Shown here: one piece after another, positions 1 through 6,427 of the stretch | Layout of the letters: each line of letters opens with the position of its first letter | Position numbering within the stretch: position 1 is the stretch's first letter | Assembly (NCBI GenBank): GCA_013204125.1 | Contig: JABMOP010000286.1 | Span: 1 to 8,337 of the forward strand | Source: Rhodospirillales bacterium | Lineage (GTDB): Bacteria; Pseudomonadota; Alphaproteobacteria; Rhodospirillales; UBA2165 | Direction of reading: 5' to 3' | DNA: 8,337 bases | Translations under genes and position numbers: made by a program | Notes under the pieces: model-generated | Seen by the model: the letters and a program-made list of their open reading frames with translations, nothing else | Told to the model about the DNA's origin: nothing | Database searches by the model: none

Positions 1-809
1 AGACCGAATTACGCCTAGCGTTTGCCTGGCGCGACCAACGCGACGAACAGGCTCTGCACCGATTGATCACTGCCTACATGAGACTTGCAATCTCTATGGC
101 GTCAAAGTTCCGCCGCTATGGTGCGCCTATGAACGACCTTATTCAAGAGGCCTCCCTTGGTCTAATGAAGGCGGCCGAAAAATTTGATCCAGACCGTGGC
201 TTGCGATTTTCGACCTATGCAGTTTGGTGGATCAAAGCCTCAATCCAAGATTATGTGATGCGCAACTGGTCGATGGTGCGAACAGGATCGACAAGCAGTC
301 AAAAGTCCTTGTTCTTTAATATGCGCAGGGTCCAAGCGCAAATCGAACGCGAAGCGGCGGTTCTCGGCGAAACGCTTGACGGCCATCAGCTACGCGCTCG
401 CATCGCCACCGAAGTCGGCGTTTCCGTTGCCGATGTTGAGATGATGGACGGGCGCCTTTCGGGCTCAGACTTTTCGTTGAACGTGCAACAGTCGAATGAT
501 GATGATGGGCGCTTTTGGATCGACACGCTGGAGGATGGCGCCACACCTACGGCCGAATTGGTGGGCGAAGAGCATGACCAACGGAAACTGCGCCAATGGT
601 TGGTGGCGGCGATGGGCGCATTGAACCCGCGTGAACGCTACATTGTCATCGAGCGCAAATTACGCGACGAAGGACGCACTCTTCAATCTTTGGGCCAAGA
701 GTTGAACTTGTCAAAAGAACGTGTACGACAGCTAGAGGCAGCGGCTTTTAATAAATTGCGCCGCGGGCTTGAGGGGCAGTCACCCGAATTACAGGCTTTT
801 TTAGGATAG
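1..809 (+). CDS. rpoH: RNA polymerase heat-shock sigma factor RpoH (sigma-32), 5' end missing
   Basis: This is a sigma70-family factor of the heat-shock class, which directs RNA polymerase to chaperone and protease promoters. The reading frame is open from base 3 without a start, and the residues encoded before base 63 (TELRLAFAWRDQRDEQALHR) fit the start of sigma region 2, so the gene begins left of the window. 268 residues are visible. Region 2 includes DLIQEASLGLMKAAEKFDP and the -10 recognition stretch with STYAVWWIKASIQDYV. The RpoH box QKSLFFN sits at visible residues 100-106 and separates RpoH from RpoD and RpoS. Region 4 near the C-terminus has LNPRERYIV and the helix-turn-helix ending SKERVRQLE. 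A TTG at 63 could be read as a start but would cut off part of region 2. The gene is followed by a 77-bp gap and then coaBC on the same strand. Its own promoter is outside the window. Very likely RpoH; which paralogue (RpoH1 or RpoH2) cannot be told. Confidence 0.93.
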   Translation, partial: TELRLAFAWRDQRDEQALHRLITAYMRLAISMASKFRRYGAPMNDLIQEASLGLMKAAEKFDPDRGLRFSTYAVWWIKASIQDYVMRNWSMVRTGSTSSQKSLFFNMRRVQAQIEREAAVLGETLDGHQLRARIATEVGVSVADVEMMDGRLSGSDFSLNVQQSNDDDGRFWIDTLEDGATPTAELVGEEHDQRKLRQWLVAAMGALNPRERYIVIERKLRDEGRTLQSLGQELNLSKERVRQLEAAAFNKLRRGLEGQSPELQAFLG

Positions 810-886
810 CAACCTATTTTCGTATGCCAAGACTTGTGCAGATGCGTTGCAAAGCCTAAAGCACATGGGTGCAAAGGGGTTAGATA

Positions 887-2095
887 ATGCTGGGCAAACG
901 CATACTTTTGATCATTGGTGGTGGCATATCTGCCTATAAAACTCTCGATTTAATTCGTAAAATTCGTGCTGAAGGGGCCGATGTGACGCCAGTTTTGACC
1001 AAAGCAGGTCAAAAATTTGTTACCCCCCTGAGTGCAAGCGCCCTTGCGGGATGCAAAGCCTATATTGATTTATTCGACCTGACCGATGAGGCCGAAATGG
1101 GTCATATTGAGCTGTCACGCTCTGCGGATCTGGTGGTAGTAGCCCCCGCAACAGCAGATTTAATGGCCAAAATGGCGGCAGGGCTTTCTAATGATCTGGC
1201 CTCGACCTTGCTTCTGGCAACCGATAAAAAGGTGCTCCTGGCCCCGGCTATGAATGTGCGTATGTGGCATCACCCCGCCACTCAGCGCAATGTTGCACAA
1301 CTTCAACAAGACGGCGTGACCTTAGTCGGCCCAACAAACGGCGACATGGCTTGCGGCGAATTTGGCCTTGGACGTATGGCAGAGGCTGTCGATATTTTAA
1401 GCGCCATCAAAGATCAGTTTAATGGGGCGGGCCAAGGTTCGCTGGCCAATCGACACGTCATCGTCACGTCTGGGCCAACGCATGAGCCGATTGATCCCGT
1501 GCGCTATATAGCCAACCGCTCATCAGGGACGCAAGGTAGCGCCATTGCAACTGCGCTGATGGATTTGGGAGCTAAAGTAACCTTTGTGACAGGACCCGCA
1601 ACAGCCTCACGACCGCAAGGTGCAACCGTAATCGAAGTACAAACGGCAGCGCAAATGCGCCAAGCCGTGTTTGACGCTTTGCCCGCTGACGCCGCCATCA
1701 TGGCAGCTGCCGTTGCTGATTGGTATGTGTCCAATGCGGCAATGTCGAAACTGAAAAAAGACGCAAGCGGCCAAGCACCGCAGTTAGAATTTGCGCAAAA
1801 CCCCGATATTTTGGCTGAGCTGGCGCGCACCACGTCTCACCGTCCCGCTTTGGTCATAGGCTTTGCCGCCGAAACCGACCAAGTTGAGAGCAACGCAACT
1901 GCTAAACTTACGAACAAGGGCTGTGATTGGATTTTAGCTAATGATGTGAGCCCAAAAACCGGCATCATGGGCGGACATGAGAATGCGGTCACCTTTATTT
2001 CAGCTGATCAAACTGAGGTTTGGCCCCGCCAAAGCAAAACATCCGTTGGCCAGCAATTGGCTGCAAAAATCGCTGCTTATTTTGCACAAAAATAA
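887..2095 (+). CDS. coaBC: Bifunctional phosphopantothenoylcysteine decarboxylase / phosphopantothenate-cysteine ligase CoaBC
   Basis: CoaBC performs two steps of coenzyme A synthesis: CTP-dependent joining of cysteine to 4'-phosphopantothenate (CoaB) and FMN-dependent decarboxylation to 4'-phosphopantetheine (CoaC). The 402-residue length is normal for the fused enzyme. In the N-terminal CoaC flavoprotein domain (about 1-170) I see the GGGISAYK flavin loop, the catalytic His in HIELSR (H73), the PAMN motif (N123) and the ACGEFGLGRM substrate clamp with C156. The CoaB domain (about 188-400) has TSGPTHEPIDPVRYIANRSSG with N210, AAAVADWY near 273-280, the lysine-rich SKLKKD at 287-292, and LVIGFAAETD. 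All key residues are present, so the enzyme should be active in the cytoplasm. The ATG at 887 follows an AAGGGG ribosome binding site about 9 nt upstream. The next gene, nfuA, is 84 bp away and has its own regulatory sites, so a shared operon is unlikely. Confidence 0.97.
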   Translation: MLGKRILLIIGGGISAYKTLDLIRKIRAEGADVTPVLTKAGQKFVTPLSASALAGCKAYIDLFDLTDEAEMGHIELSRSADLVVVAPATADLMAKMAAGLSNDLASTLLLATDKKVLLAPAMNVRMWHHPATQRNVAQLQQDGVTLVGPTNGDMACGEFGLGRMAEAVDILSAIKDQFNGAGQGSLANRHVIVTSGPTHEPIDPVRYIANRSSGTQGSAIATALMDLGAKVTFVTGPATASRPQGATVIEVQTAAQMRQAVFDALPADAAIMAAAVADWYVSNAAMSKLKKDASGQAPQLEFAQNPDILAELARTTSHRPALVIGFAAETDQVESNATAKLTNKGCDWILANDVSPKTGIMGGHENAVTFISADQTEVWPRQSKTSVGQQLAAKIAAYFAQK

Positions 2096-2108
2096 CAGCG
2101 GCACTTTA

Positions 2109-2125
2109 TTTGGAATTGTTCTAAA
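2109..2125 (+). promoter_or_regulatory. Candidate Irr box (ICE motif) upstream of nfuA
   Basis: The sequence TTTGGAATTGTTCTAAA matches the alphaproteobacterial Irr-binding iron control element TTTAGAA-N3-TTCTAAA at 13 of the 14 fixed positions; the only difference is G for A at 2112. It is palindromic apart from that base. It ends two bases before the TTGACT that could be the nfuA -35 box, so Irr bound here could either block or aid polymerase. The consensus is established; use of this site is inferred. Confidence 0.6.
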
Positions 2126-2126
2126 A

Positions 2127-2145
2127 CTTGACTTCTAGGGTCAAG
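2127..2145 (+). promoter_or_regulatory. Candidate RirA/IscR-type operator (perfect palindrome) upstream of nfuA
   Basis: CTTGAC, seven bases (TTCTAGG), then GTCAAG: a perfect 6-bp inverted repeat. It contains TGA-N9-TCA, the iron-responsive operator described for the Rrf2-family regulator RirA in rhizobia. The half-sites and spacing also fit the outer parts of an IscR type 1 site (YYGACT-N5-AGTCRR, with one mismatch), although the centre does not. It lies one base after the Irr-like box and overlaps the putative -35 of nfuA, a good place for a repressor of an Fe-S assembly gene. A hairpin terminator for coaBC is a weaker reading because no T-run follows it on the + strand. Confidence 0.55.
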
Positions 2146-2156
2146 AAGCTCATATC
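2128..2156 (+). promoter_or_regulatory. Possible nfuA promoter (-35 TTGACT, weak -10)
   Basis: TTGACT at 2128-2133 matches the sigma70 -35 consensus in five of six bases. A weak -10 candidate, CATATC at 2151-2156, follows after 17 bp. This would give a short leader that contains the GGAG ribosome binding site. The -10 is poor, so the assignment is tentative. Confidence 0.35.
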
Positions 2157-2169
2157 TGCTACTTAGATT

Positions 2170-2173
2170 GGAG
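2170..2173 (+). promoter_or_regulatory. Ribosome binding site fixing the nfuA start
   Basis: GGAG lies 6 nt before the ATG at 2180. An in-frame TTG at 2168 would overlap this site, so the ATG is preferred. Confidence 0.75.
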
Positions 2174-2179
2174 ATCGCA

Positions 2180-2734
2180 ATGTTCATTCAAACCGAATCT
2201 ACGCCAAACCCCGCTACGCTAAAGTTTATGCCTGGCCAGTCTGTTCTTGACTTGGGCACGGCCGATTTTCCCACCGCCGACACGGCCAGCAAATCACCGC
2301 TCGCCAACCGAATCTTCGCCGTGGGCGATGTAGCGGGGGTGTTTTTGGGCTCTGACTTCATTACGGTTACAAAGGCTGAAAATTCCGATTGGGACCATAT
2401 TAAGCCCGCAATATTGGGCGCTATAATGGAGCATTTCCAATCAGGGGCGCCTGCCCTTGAGGGCGAGGCCGCAGCAGCCCATGCCGAACATACAGGCGAA
2501 GATGGCGATATTGTAACACAAATCAAAGAGTTGCTTGACACGCGCGTGCGCCCTGCCGTCGCGCAAGATGGTGGCGATATTACGTTTCATGGCTTTGACC
2601 GCGGTATAGTCTATTTGCACATGCAAGGCGCTTGCGCCGGCTGTCCCAGTTCCTCCGTAACGCTCAAGATGGGCATCGAAAACATGCTGAAGCACTACGT
2701 TCCCGAAGTTATTCGGGTCGAAGCAGTGCTGTGA
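2180..2734 (+). CDS. nfuA: Fe-S cluster carrier/scaffold of the NfuA (NifU-like) family
   Basis: This 184-residue protein has the two-domain layout of alphaproteobacterial and mitochondrial Nfu proteins. The N-terminal Nfu domain (about 1-87) starts with the typical MFIQTESTPNPATLKF and contains SPLANRIFAVGDVAGVFLG. A short Ala/Glu/His-rich linker (about 88-108) follows. The C-terminal NifU-like domain (about 110-184) has RPAVAQDGGDI and the cluster-binding CxxC, ACAGCPSS, with C152 and C155. Such proteins hold a [4Fe-4S] cluster between two subunits and pass it to client enzymes in the cytoplasm. The N-terminal domain here is not the degenerate IscA-like domain of enterobacterial NfuA. The ATG at 2180 has GGAG 6 nt upstream. 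The gap before the gene carries candidate Irr and RirA/IscR operators, which suits an iron-regulated Fe-S gene. The family call is firm; the symbol is by analogy. Confidence 0.94.
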   Translation: MFIQTESTPNPATLKFMPGQSVLDLGTADFPTADTASKSPLANRIFAVGDVAGVFLGSDFITVTKAENSDWDHIKPAILGAIMEHFQSGAPALEGEAAAAHAEHTGEDGDIVTQIKELLDTRVRPAVAQDGGDITFHGFDRGIVYLHMQGACAGCPSSSVTLKMGIENMLKHYVPEVIRVEAVL

Positions 2735-2813
2735 TCGGGCGCTAGGTAAAAATTAGAACGCATCCATGGTGGCCGGGTCGGTCGGCAGAGGCGCATTAGG
2801 GCTTGATTTCGTA

Positions 2814-3809
2814 ATGTATCGAACGCTTAAAAATATAATTTCATACGAACGTTTTGTTATCGGCGTCACCGGTCTTTGCATTGTTTCTCTCTATGTATTC
2901 GTGCTGACCCAGCATAAGGCGCAGGCCTATCAGCTGGTTCCGTCCATGGCGGTTGAGGCGAAGTCGAAGATCGCCGCTCCCCGGTCCCCGCAAAAACCGA
3001 CCAGGATCATGCTGGTCGGGTCGACCGATAAGCTGTCCGATGTGTTCAAGCGCATTGGTTATCAGCTTGACGGCGTGCGACGCCATGGAGAGGTGCCACG
3101 GCTGTTTCTGGCCGCTCTGCCCCGTGACCTGTCGACGATCAGCGTGCCGGCGGACCGCAAGAACATGTTCATAAAATCGGCATTGCCGCTTATTTTGCAT
3201 GTCAATGAACTCATCCTGGCTGAGCGCGCCCGGGTTATCTCTCTAAAGGCACGGCTTGATCGCGGCGAAGAGATCGGTTCCGAAGAAACGGCCTGGCTCG
3301 ACCAGACGCGTGAGCGCTATGACCTCGAAAAGCTTGATTTTGCTGAATTGCTTCTGCGCATAGATGTAATCCCGCCGTCGCTTGCCTTGGCGCAGGGAGC
3401 CGAGGAAAGTGGCTGGGGAACTTCGCGCTTTGCTCGTGAAGGCAATGCTCTATTTGGACAAAGAACCTTTAAAGGCACGCACGGCATTGTTCCGCAGAAA
3501 CGCGACGAGGGCGAAAAGCACCGGGTTCGCGCGTTCGGTCATCTGATCGATGGCGTCAAGGCTTATGCCGATAATCTCAACACTCATCCCGCCTATAAAT
3601 TGCTGCGCAGCGCGCGCGCGAAAATGCGTGCGGCCGATAACGTTATCGACGGGGCGGCGCTGGCTTCAACGCTGATCAAATACTCAGAACGTCGCGAAAA
3701 ATACGTGGAGACCATCCAGTTGATAATCCGCGCCAACAATTTTCATCTGTTCGACAAGGCGCGGCTGGGCTACCGGCTGACGGTTATCGCTTCGGACTCC
3801 GGCATCTAG
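2814..3809 (+). CDS. Membrane-anchored Bax-like glucosaminidase (peptidoglycan hydrolase)
   Basis: A predicted N-acetylglucosaminidase of the Bax/FlgJ-C type (glucosaminidase family, related to GH73), which would cut the glycan strand of peptidoglycan in the periplasm. From the ATG at 2814 it has 331 residues. A short basic N-terminus is followed by a hydrophobic segment (about 14-32), either a signal anchor or a signal peptide that could be cut after AQA at 38. The middle is charged and helical. The catalytic domain starts near residue 190 with AQGAEESGWGTSRFAREGN; the acid residue before SGWG (E198) is the expected catalytic Glu. LFGQ, HRVRAFGHLIDGVKAYADNL and KYSERREKYVETI follow as in Bax. 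An in-frame ATG at 2766 adds 16 residues with no ribosome binding site and no signal-like character; AGGG at 2798-2801 modestly supports 2814. The physiological role of Bax proteins is poorly known. It converges with the deacetylase gene. Confidence 0.8.
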   Translation: MYRTLKNIISYERFVIGVTGLCIVSLYVFVLTQHKAQAYQLVPSMAVEAKSKIAAPRSPQKPTRIMLVGSTDKLSDVFKRIGYQLDGVRRHGEVPRLFLAALPRDLSTISVPADRKNMFIKSALPLILHVNELILAERARVISLKARLDRGEEIGSEETAWLDQTRERYDLEKLDFAELLLRIDVIPPSLALAQGAEESGWGTSRFAREGNALFGQRTFKGTHGIVPQKRDEGEKHRVRAFGHLIDGVKAYADNLNTHPAYKLLRSARAKMRAADNVIDGAALASTLIKYSERREKYVETIQLIIRANNFHLFDKARLGYRLTVIASDSGI

Positions 3810-3864
3810 CTTCCGAGCTGGCCCCGATCCCGTCTACGTAACGATCACCAAAGATTTCCGGCGG

Positions 3865-4932
3865 TTATGATTTCGGAATGTAGAATTGCATTCCGAACCA
3901 GCGCCATTTCCCACCGCTTTCAGGCATGGTGCAATTGACCCGGGCGCGGCCGGGCGGGAACTTTCGGTCCAATCGGATTTCGACCCGCCCACTGCCGGGG
4001 CGCTCGACGCGGGTTTTCCCCTGGCTCGTCGCGTAGCAATTCAAGCGTTTCAAACTCTTCAATGCATCGCCATACACAGTGAACCCATATGAAGGCGGGT
4101 TTCCGGCTGGGGTTAATTTGGGATCGGCTGGGGTAACTTCCCTGACCGGCAACGGAAGGGCGTTTGCTGCAAGACGAAACCTGGATAAATCTCCATAAAA
4201 TTCATTCATGGCGAAACGCGGCAAAAAGTGAAAATCGGCGGCGCTATGCATTACGCCGGAATGTTGTCCAAACGCCGCAACGAAACCGACTTTGATCATA
4301 TAGGCGCGAACTTCGGCGCTCGATTCCCCATAAGGGTAAGCGAAAAGTTCGGGCCTTTTACCAAGCTGCTCAACGAACCTGGCGTTGGATTTCGCGATAT
4401 CCGCCATCACCGCCTTCATGCTGGAGCCGGGCATGTGGAGATGTGACGCCGTCTGGCTACCGATGGTCACGCCGTCGCGGGCGAGCTCGCGGATTTGGTT
4501 CCATGTCATGTATCCAGGGACCTTGCGATCGATCTGGTCGGTTGCCACAAACAGGGTGAACGGTAGCCCCGCCGCCTTCAGGCGTGGCCAAGCCACCTTG
4601 TACACGGACTCGAACGCGTCATCGATGCTGATGCCGATTGCGTTCTCGGGCAGCTGTTTGCCGCGGCGCAGGGCATTGACGATTTCCGGCAGCCCCAAGG
4701 GGTTGAGTTTGCCGTTGGTCAATTCTCCGATATGGGATTCGAACTGGTCTATTCGAATGTTGGTCGTCGGATGGGTCTTTTCTCCGAAACGATGATACAT
4801 GAACACTGTCGCCGAATCGGCGGCATAGGCGAATGATCCGATTCCGGACAGGAATCCGCCTATAAGTGCGACCGTCACCGCTCGTCTTGCCGCCCCTCGC
4901 GGGCCCGCAATATCAAACTTGATGGTTGTCAT
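3865..4932 (-). CDS. Secreted polysaccharide deacetylase (NodB domain) with an altered metal-binding motif
   Basis: A 355-residue carbohydrate esterase 4 family protein. An Arg-rich N-terminus is followed by a hydrophobic segment (about 18-35) and a likely signal peptidase site after AYA (37), so it should be exported. The NodB domain spans about 40-230. Motif 1 is SIDDAF with D104 and D105, the expected catalytic base and metal ligand. Motif 2, normally H-S/T-x-x-H, reads QTASH (160-164), so the first metal-binding His is Gln; another His at 166 (HLHM) might compensate. Motif 3 is FAYPYGE (197-203). After about residue 265 there is an extra C-terminal region of about 90 residues with two cysteines (C299, C334) that could form a disulfide in the periplasm. 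The substrate cannot be read from the sequence; peptidoglycan or another GlcNAc polymer is plausible beside a glucosaminidase and a dipeptidase. The start is the ATG at 4932; the ribosome binding site is weak. Confidence 0.85.
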   Translation of the reverse strand: MTTIKFDIAGPRGAARRAVTVALIGGFLSGIGSFAYAADSATVFMYHRFGEKTHPTTNIRIDQFESHIGELTNGKLNPLGLPEIVNALRRGKQLPENAIGISIDDAFESVYKVAWPRLKAAGLPFTLFVATDQIDRKVPGYMTWNQIRELARDGVTIGSQTASHLHMPGSSMKAVMADIAKSNARFVEQLGKRPELFAYPYGESSAEVRAYMIKVGFVAAFGQHSGVMHSAADFHFLPRFAMNEFYGDLSRFRLAANALPLPVREVTPADPKLTPAGNPPSYGFTVYGDALKSLKRLNCYATSQGKTRVERPGSGRVEIRLDRKFPPGRARVNCTMPESGGKWRWFGMQFYIPKS

Positions 4933-5013
4933 AATCGCCAGTTTCCAAAATTCGTTAGACTTTGTAGCGTGTGATGGCGCGCCGGCACAAGGTTTGATAA
5001 CCGCGCTGTTTAT

Positions 5014-5577
5014 CTAACCTCGATCCGGCATCATGGAGGCGGAAAGATCTCCGTCGGAAATAAGCGGATAGTCCCTGGAATTGAATAGCTGGTAGTGCCA
5101 CCATTCGTTGCGGTAGAAATCCCAGCCCGCCGCGGTCATGAGGCCCAGCAGCGTCAGCCTGTTGTGCTGCGCTGCTGGGCTGACCTCGATATTCCCGTGG
5201 TGGGAGAGCGGCGTAAAGGCATCGAACCCTGTTCCCATGTCGAGCTCTTGCCCTTTTTGGTCTATCAGGGTCAGGTCAATCGCCACGCCACGGGAATGGG
5301 GCGACCCACGCCGTGGATCCGCCAGGAAATCGGGGTCGGGGGTATGATTCCACAGCACCCATTGGGCCTCGCTCGGCCGCAGCGCGTCGAAAAGCTTCAG
5401 CCGCAGATCCAGCGCCGATGCCAGCCGGATCGCCGTCGCCAATATTTCGGACGCCTCGCGATGCAAATAGCATATGGCATTGGCATATACCGGCAGTGAG
5501 GTAAAATTGCGCTCCGTGGCATAGGCCAGATCGAACTCGACATCATGGGTGGCGGTGGTTATTTCGATGATATCCAT
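5014..5577 (-). CDS. ddpX: D-alanyl-D-alanine dipeptidase, VanX/DdpX family
   Basis: A zinc dipeptidase of the M15D family that cleaves free D-Ala-D-Ala to D-alanine. The 187-residue length matches VanX and DdpX (about 190-200). Key residues are all visible: R67 in DALRPSEAQ (transition-state Arg), the zinc motif SPHSRGVAIDL with H94 and D101, and NEWWHYQ with the catalytic base E158 and the third zinc ligand H161. There is no signal peptide, so it acts in the cytoplasm. No vanHA or vanRS genes are nearby, so glycopeptide resistance is not implied; recycling or catabolism of peptidoglycan D-Ala-D-Ala, as for E. coli DdpX, is the likelier role. It ends 81 bp before the deacetylase start on the same strand, so the two may be cotranscribed. 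It diverges from tsaB, and the gap between them holds three 15-bp repeats. The family call is strong; the symbol is by homology of motifs. Confidence 0.9.
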   Translation of the reverse strand: MDIIEITTATHDVEFDLAYATERNFTSLPVYANAICYLHREASEILATAIRLASALDLRLKLFDALRPSEAQWVLWNHTPDPDFLADPRRGSPHSRGVAIDLTLIDQKGQELDMGTGFDAFTPLSHHGNIEVSPAAQHNRLTLLGLMTAAGWDFYRNEWWHYQLFNSRDYPLISDGDLSASMMPDRG

Positions 5578-5634
5578 GCATTATTATTCCCGTGGGCCGC
5601 TGAAAGGCGCGGCGATGCTTCACGTTCAGATCGT

Positions 5635-5679
5635 TTAAATATAGCACGGCTAAATATAGACCGGCTAAATATAGACCGG
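5635..5679. repeat. Three tandem 15-bp repeats in the ddpX/tsaB divergent promoter region
   Basis: CTAAATATAGACCGG occurs exactly twice head to tail (5650-5664 and 5665-5679) and once more immediately before, with three differences (5635-5649, TTAAATATAGCACGG). Each unit has an AT core resembling a -10 box, TATAGA on the + strand and TATATT on the - strand. The array ends 19 bp before the tsaB ATG and lies about 60-100 bp before the ddpX start. It may be a repeated protein-binding site or a set of start points; this is inferred from position. Confidence 0.75.
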
Positions 5680-5687
5680 CGCGGTGG

Positions 5688-5693
5688 AAGGAA
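5688..5693 (+). promoter_or_regulatory. Ribosome binding site fixing the tsaB start
   Basis: AAGGAA lies 5 nt before the ATG at 5699. An in-frame GTG at 5684 has this site inside its coding sequence and would add five residues that are atypical for TsaB. Confidence 0.7.
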
Positions 5694-5698
5694 ACGAT

Positions 5699-6427
5699 AT
5701 GAGACTGCTGGCGATGGACACCGCATCCAATTGCTGTTCCGCCGCAATCTGGTCGGAAGGCGCAATCGTGGCGGCCCGGCATCAGCCGATGACCCGGGGC
5801 CATGCCGAAGCCATCATGCCCATGATCCAGGACGTCATGAAGGAGGCCGGCTATGGTTTCGATGACCTTGATGGCTTGGCGGTGACTGTTGGCCCCGGAT
5901 CATTTACCGGCCTTCGTACGGGTCTCGCCACCGCCCGCGGGCTGGCGCTAGCGACAGGCCTGCCTCTCGGCGGCGTCGGCACGCTTGAAATCGTGGCTCA
6001 TGAGGCGCTCCCGTATCCGGTCCTGTCTGGCAATGCTCAGGCGGCTGATGGGCCCAGATGTCTGGTGGCGCTCGAAACCCGCCGGGCCGATCTTTATGTG
6101 CAGCTTTTTTCATCCGATGCCACGGCGCTGGACGAACCGGCGGCCCTGAGGCCCGAGGCGGTTGCCGCGATGTTGCCGGCGACACCGCTTGTCTTGGCCG
6201 GTAACGGCGTTCACCGGTTGACGGAATGGATTTCCGGGCGCGGCGGGAAAGATGTTTTCGCCAATGAGGCGATGGCGCCTGATGCCCGTGCGGTCGCGTC
6301 GCTTATGGCGCGGCGGTGGTCGGCGGGGCCGGCGGGTGGCCCGATTCCGGGTTTGCCTCCATCGCCGATTTACGTGCATCCGCCGGAGGCGACCATACCG
6401 GTGGCGCAGGGGCGGTTGCGACCATGA
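5699..6427 (+). CDS. tsaB: tRNA t6A37 synthesis protein TsaB (YeaZ)
   Basis: TsaB is the non-catalytic partner of the TsaD complex that makes N6-threonylcarbamoyladenosine at position 37 of ANN-decoding tRNAs in the cytoplasm. The 242-residue protein begins MRLLAMDTASNCCSAAIW, the ASKHA-fold phosphate-1-like strand with D7. It has GHAE around 34-37 and the TsaB hallmark GPGSFTGLR at 65-73, followed by GLATARGLALATGLP. The C-terminus ends PSPIYVHPPEATIP, like the PxYLR/xPxAxxP tail of TsaB. The ATG at 5699 is set by a good ribosome binding site. The stop codon overlaps the rimI start as ATGA, so translation of the two is probably coupled, a common arrangement for this pair. The C-terminal half is markedly GC-rich (46 of 60 bases at 6121-6180). 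tsaD and tsaE are not in the window. Confidence 0.95.
   Translation: MRLLAMDTASNCCSAAIWSEGAIVAARHQPMTRGHAEAIMPMIQDVMKEAGYGFDDLDGLAVTVGPGSFTGLRTGLATARGLALATGLPLGGVGTLEIVAHEALPYPVLSGNAQAADGPRCLVALETRRADLYVQLFSSDATALDEPAALRPEAVAAMLPATPLVLAGNGVHRLTEWISGRGGKDVFANEAMAPDARAVASLMARRWSAGPAGGPIPGLPPSPIYVHPPEATIPVAQGRLRP

Noticed and set aside
63..65. TTG as the start of rpoH
   Set aside because: The frame is open to the window edge and the residues before it fit sigma region 2, so the gene is truncated by the window.
2168..2170. TTG as the start of nfuA
   Set aside because: It overlaps the GGAG ribosome binding site, and Nfu proteins begin at the MFIQTE encoded from 2180.
2766..2768. ATG 48 bp upstream as the start of the Bax-like gene
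   Set aside because: No ribosome binding site precedes it and the extra 16 residues sit before a normal signal-anchor N-terminus; it cannot be fully excluded.
3806..3821. Hairpin around AGCT-TCCG-AGCT after the Bax-like gene as a terminator
   Set aside because: The stem is six pairs including one T-G pair and no T-run follows on either side, so I do not call a terminator.
5014..5577. Glycopeptide (vancomycin) resistance gene cluster
   Set aside because: Only a VanX-like dipeptidase is present; there is no VanH, D-Ala-D-Lac ligase or VanRS pair, and DdpX-type recycling explains it.
5543..5803. Reverse-strand reading frame with repeated AGLYLAGLYLAVLYL
   Set aside because: The repeats are the translation of the 15-bp DNA repeats; the frame overlaps ddpX and tsaB and has no family features.
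6316..6423. Longer start for rimI inside tsaB
   Set aside because: It would add 36 residues overlapping tsaB out of frame; the ATGA overlap at 6424 is the standard arrangement.
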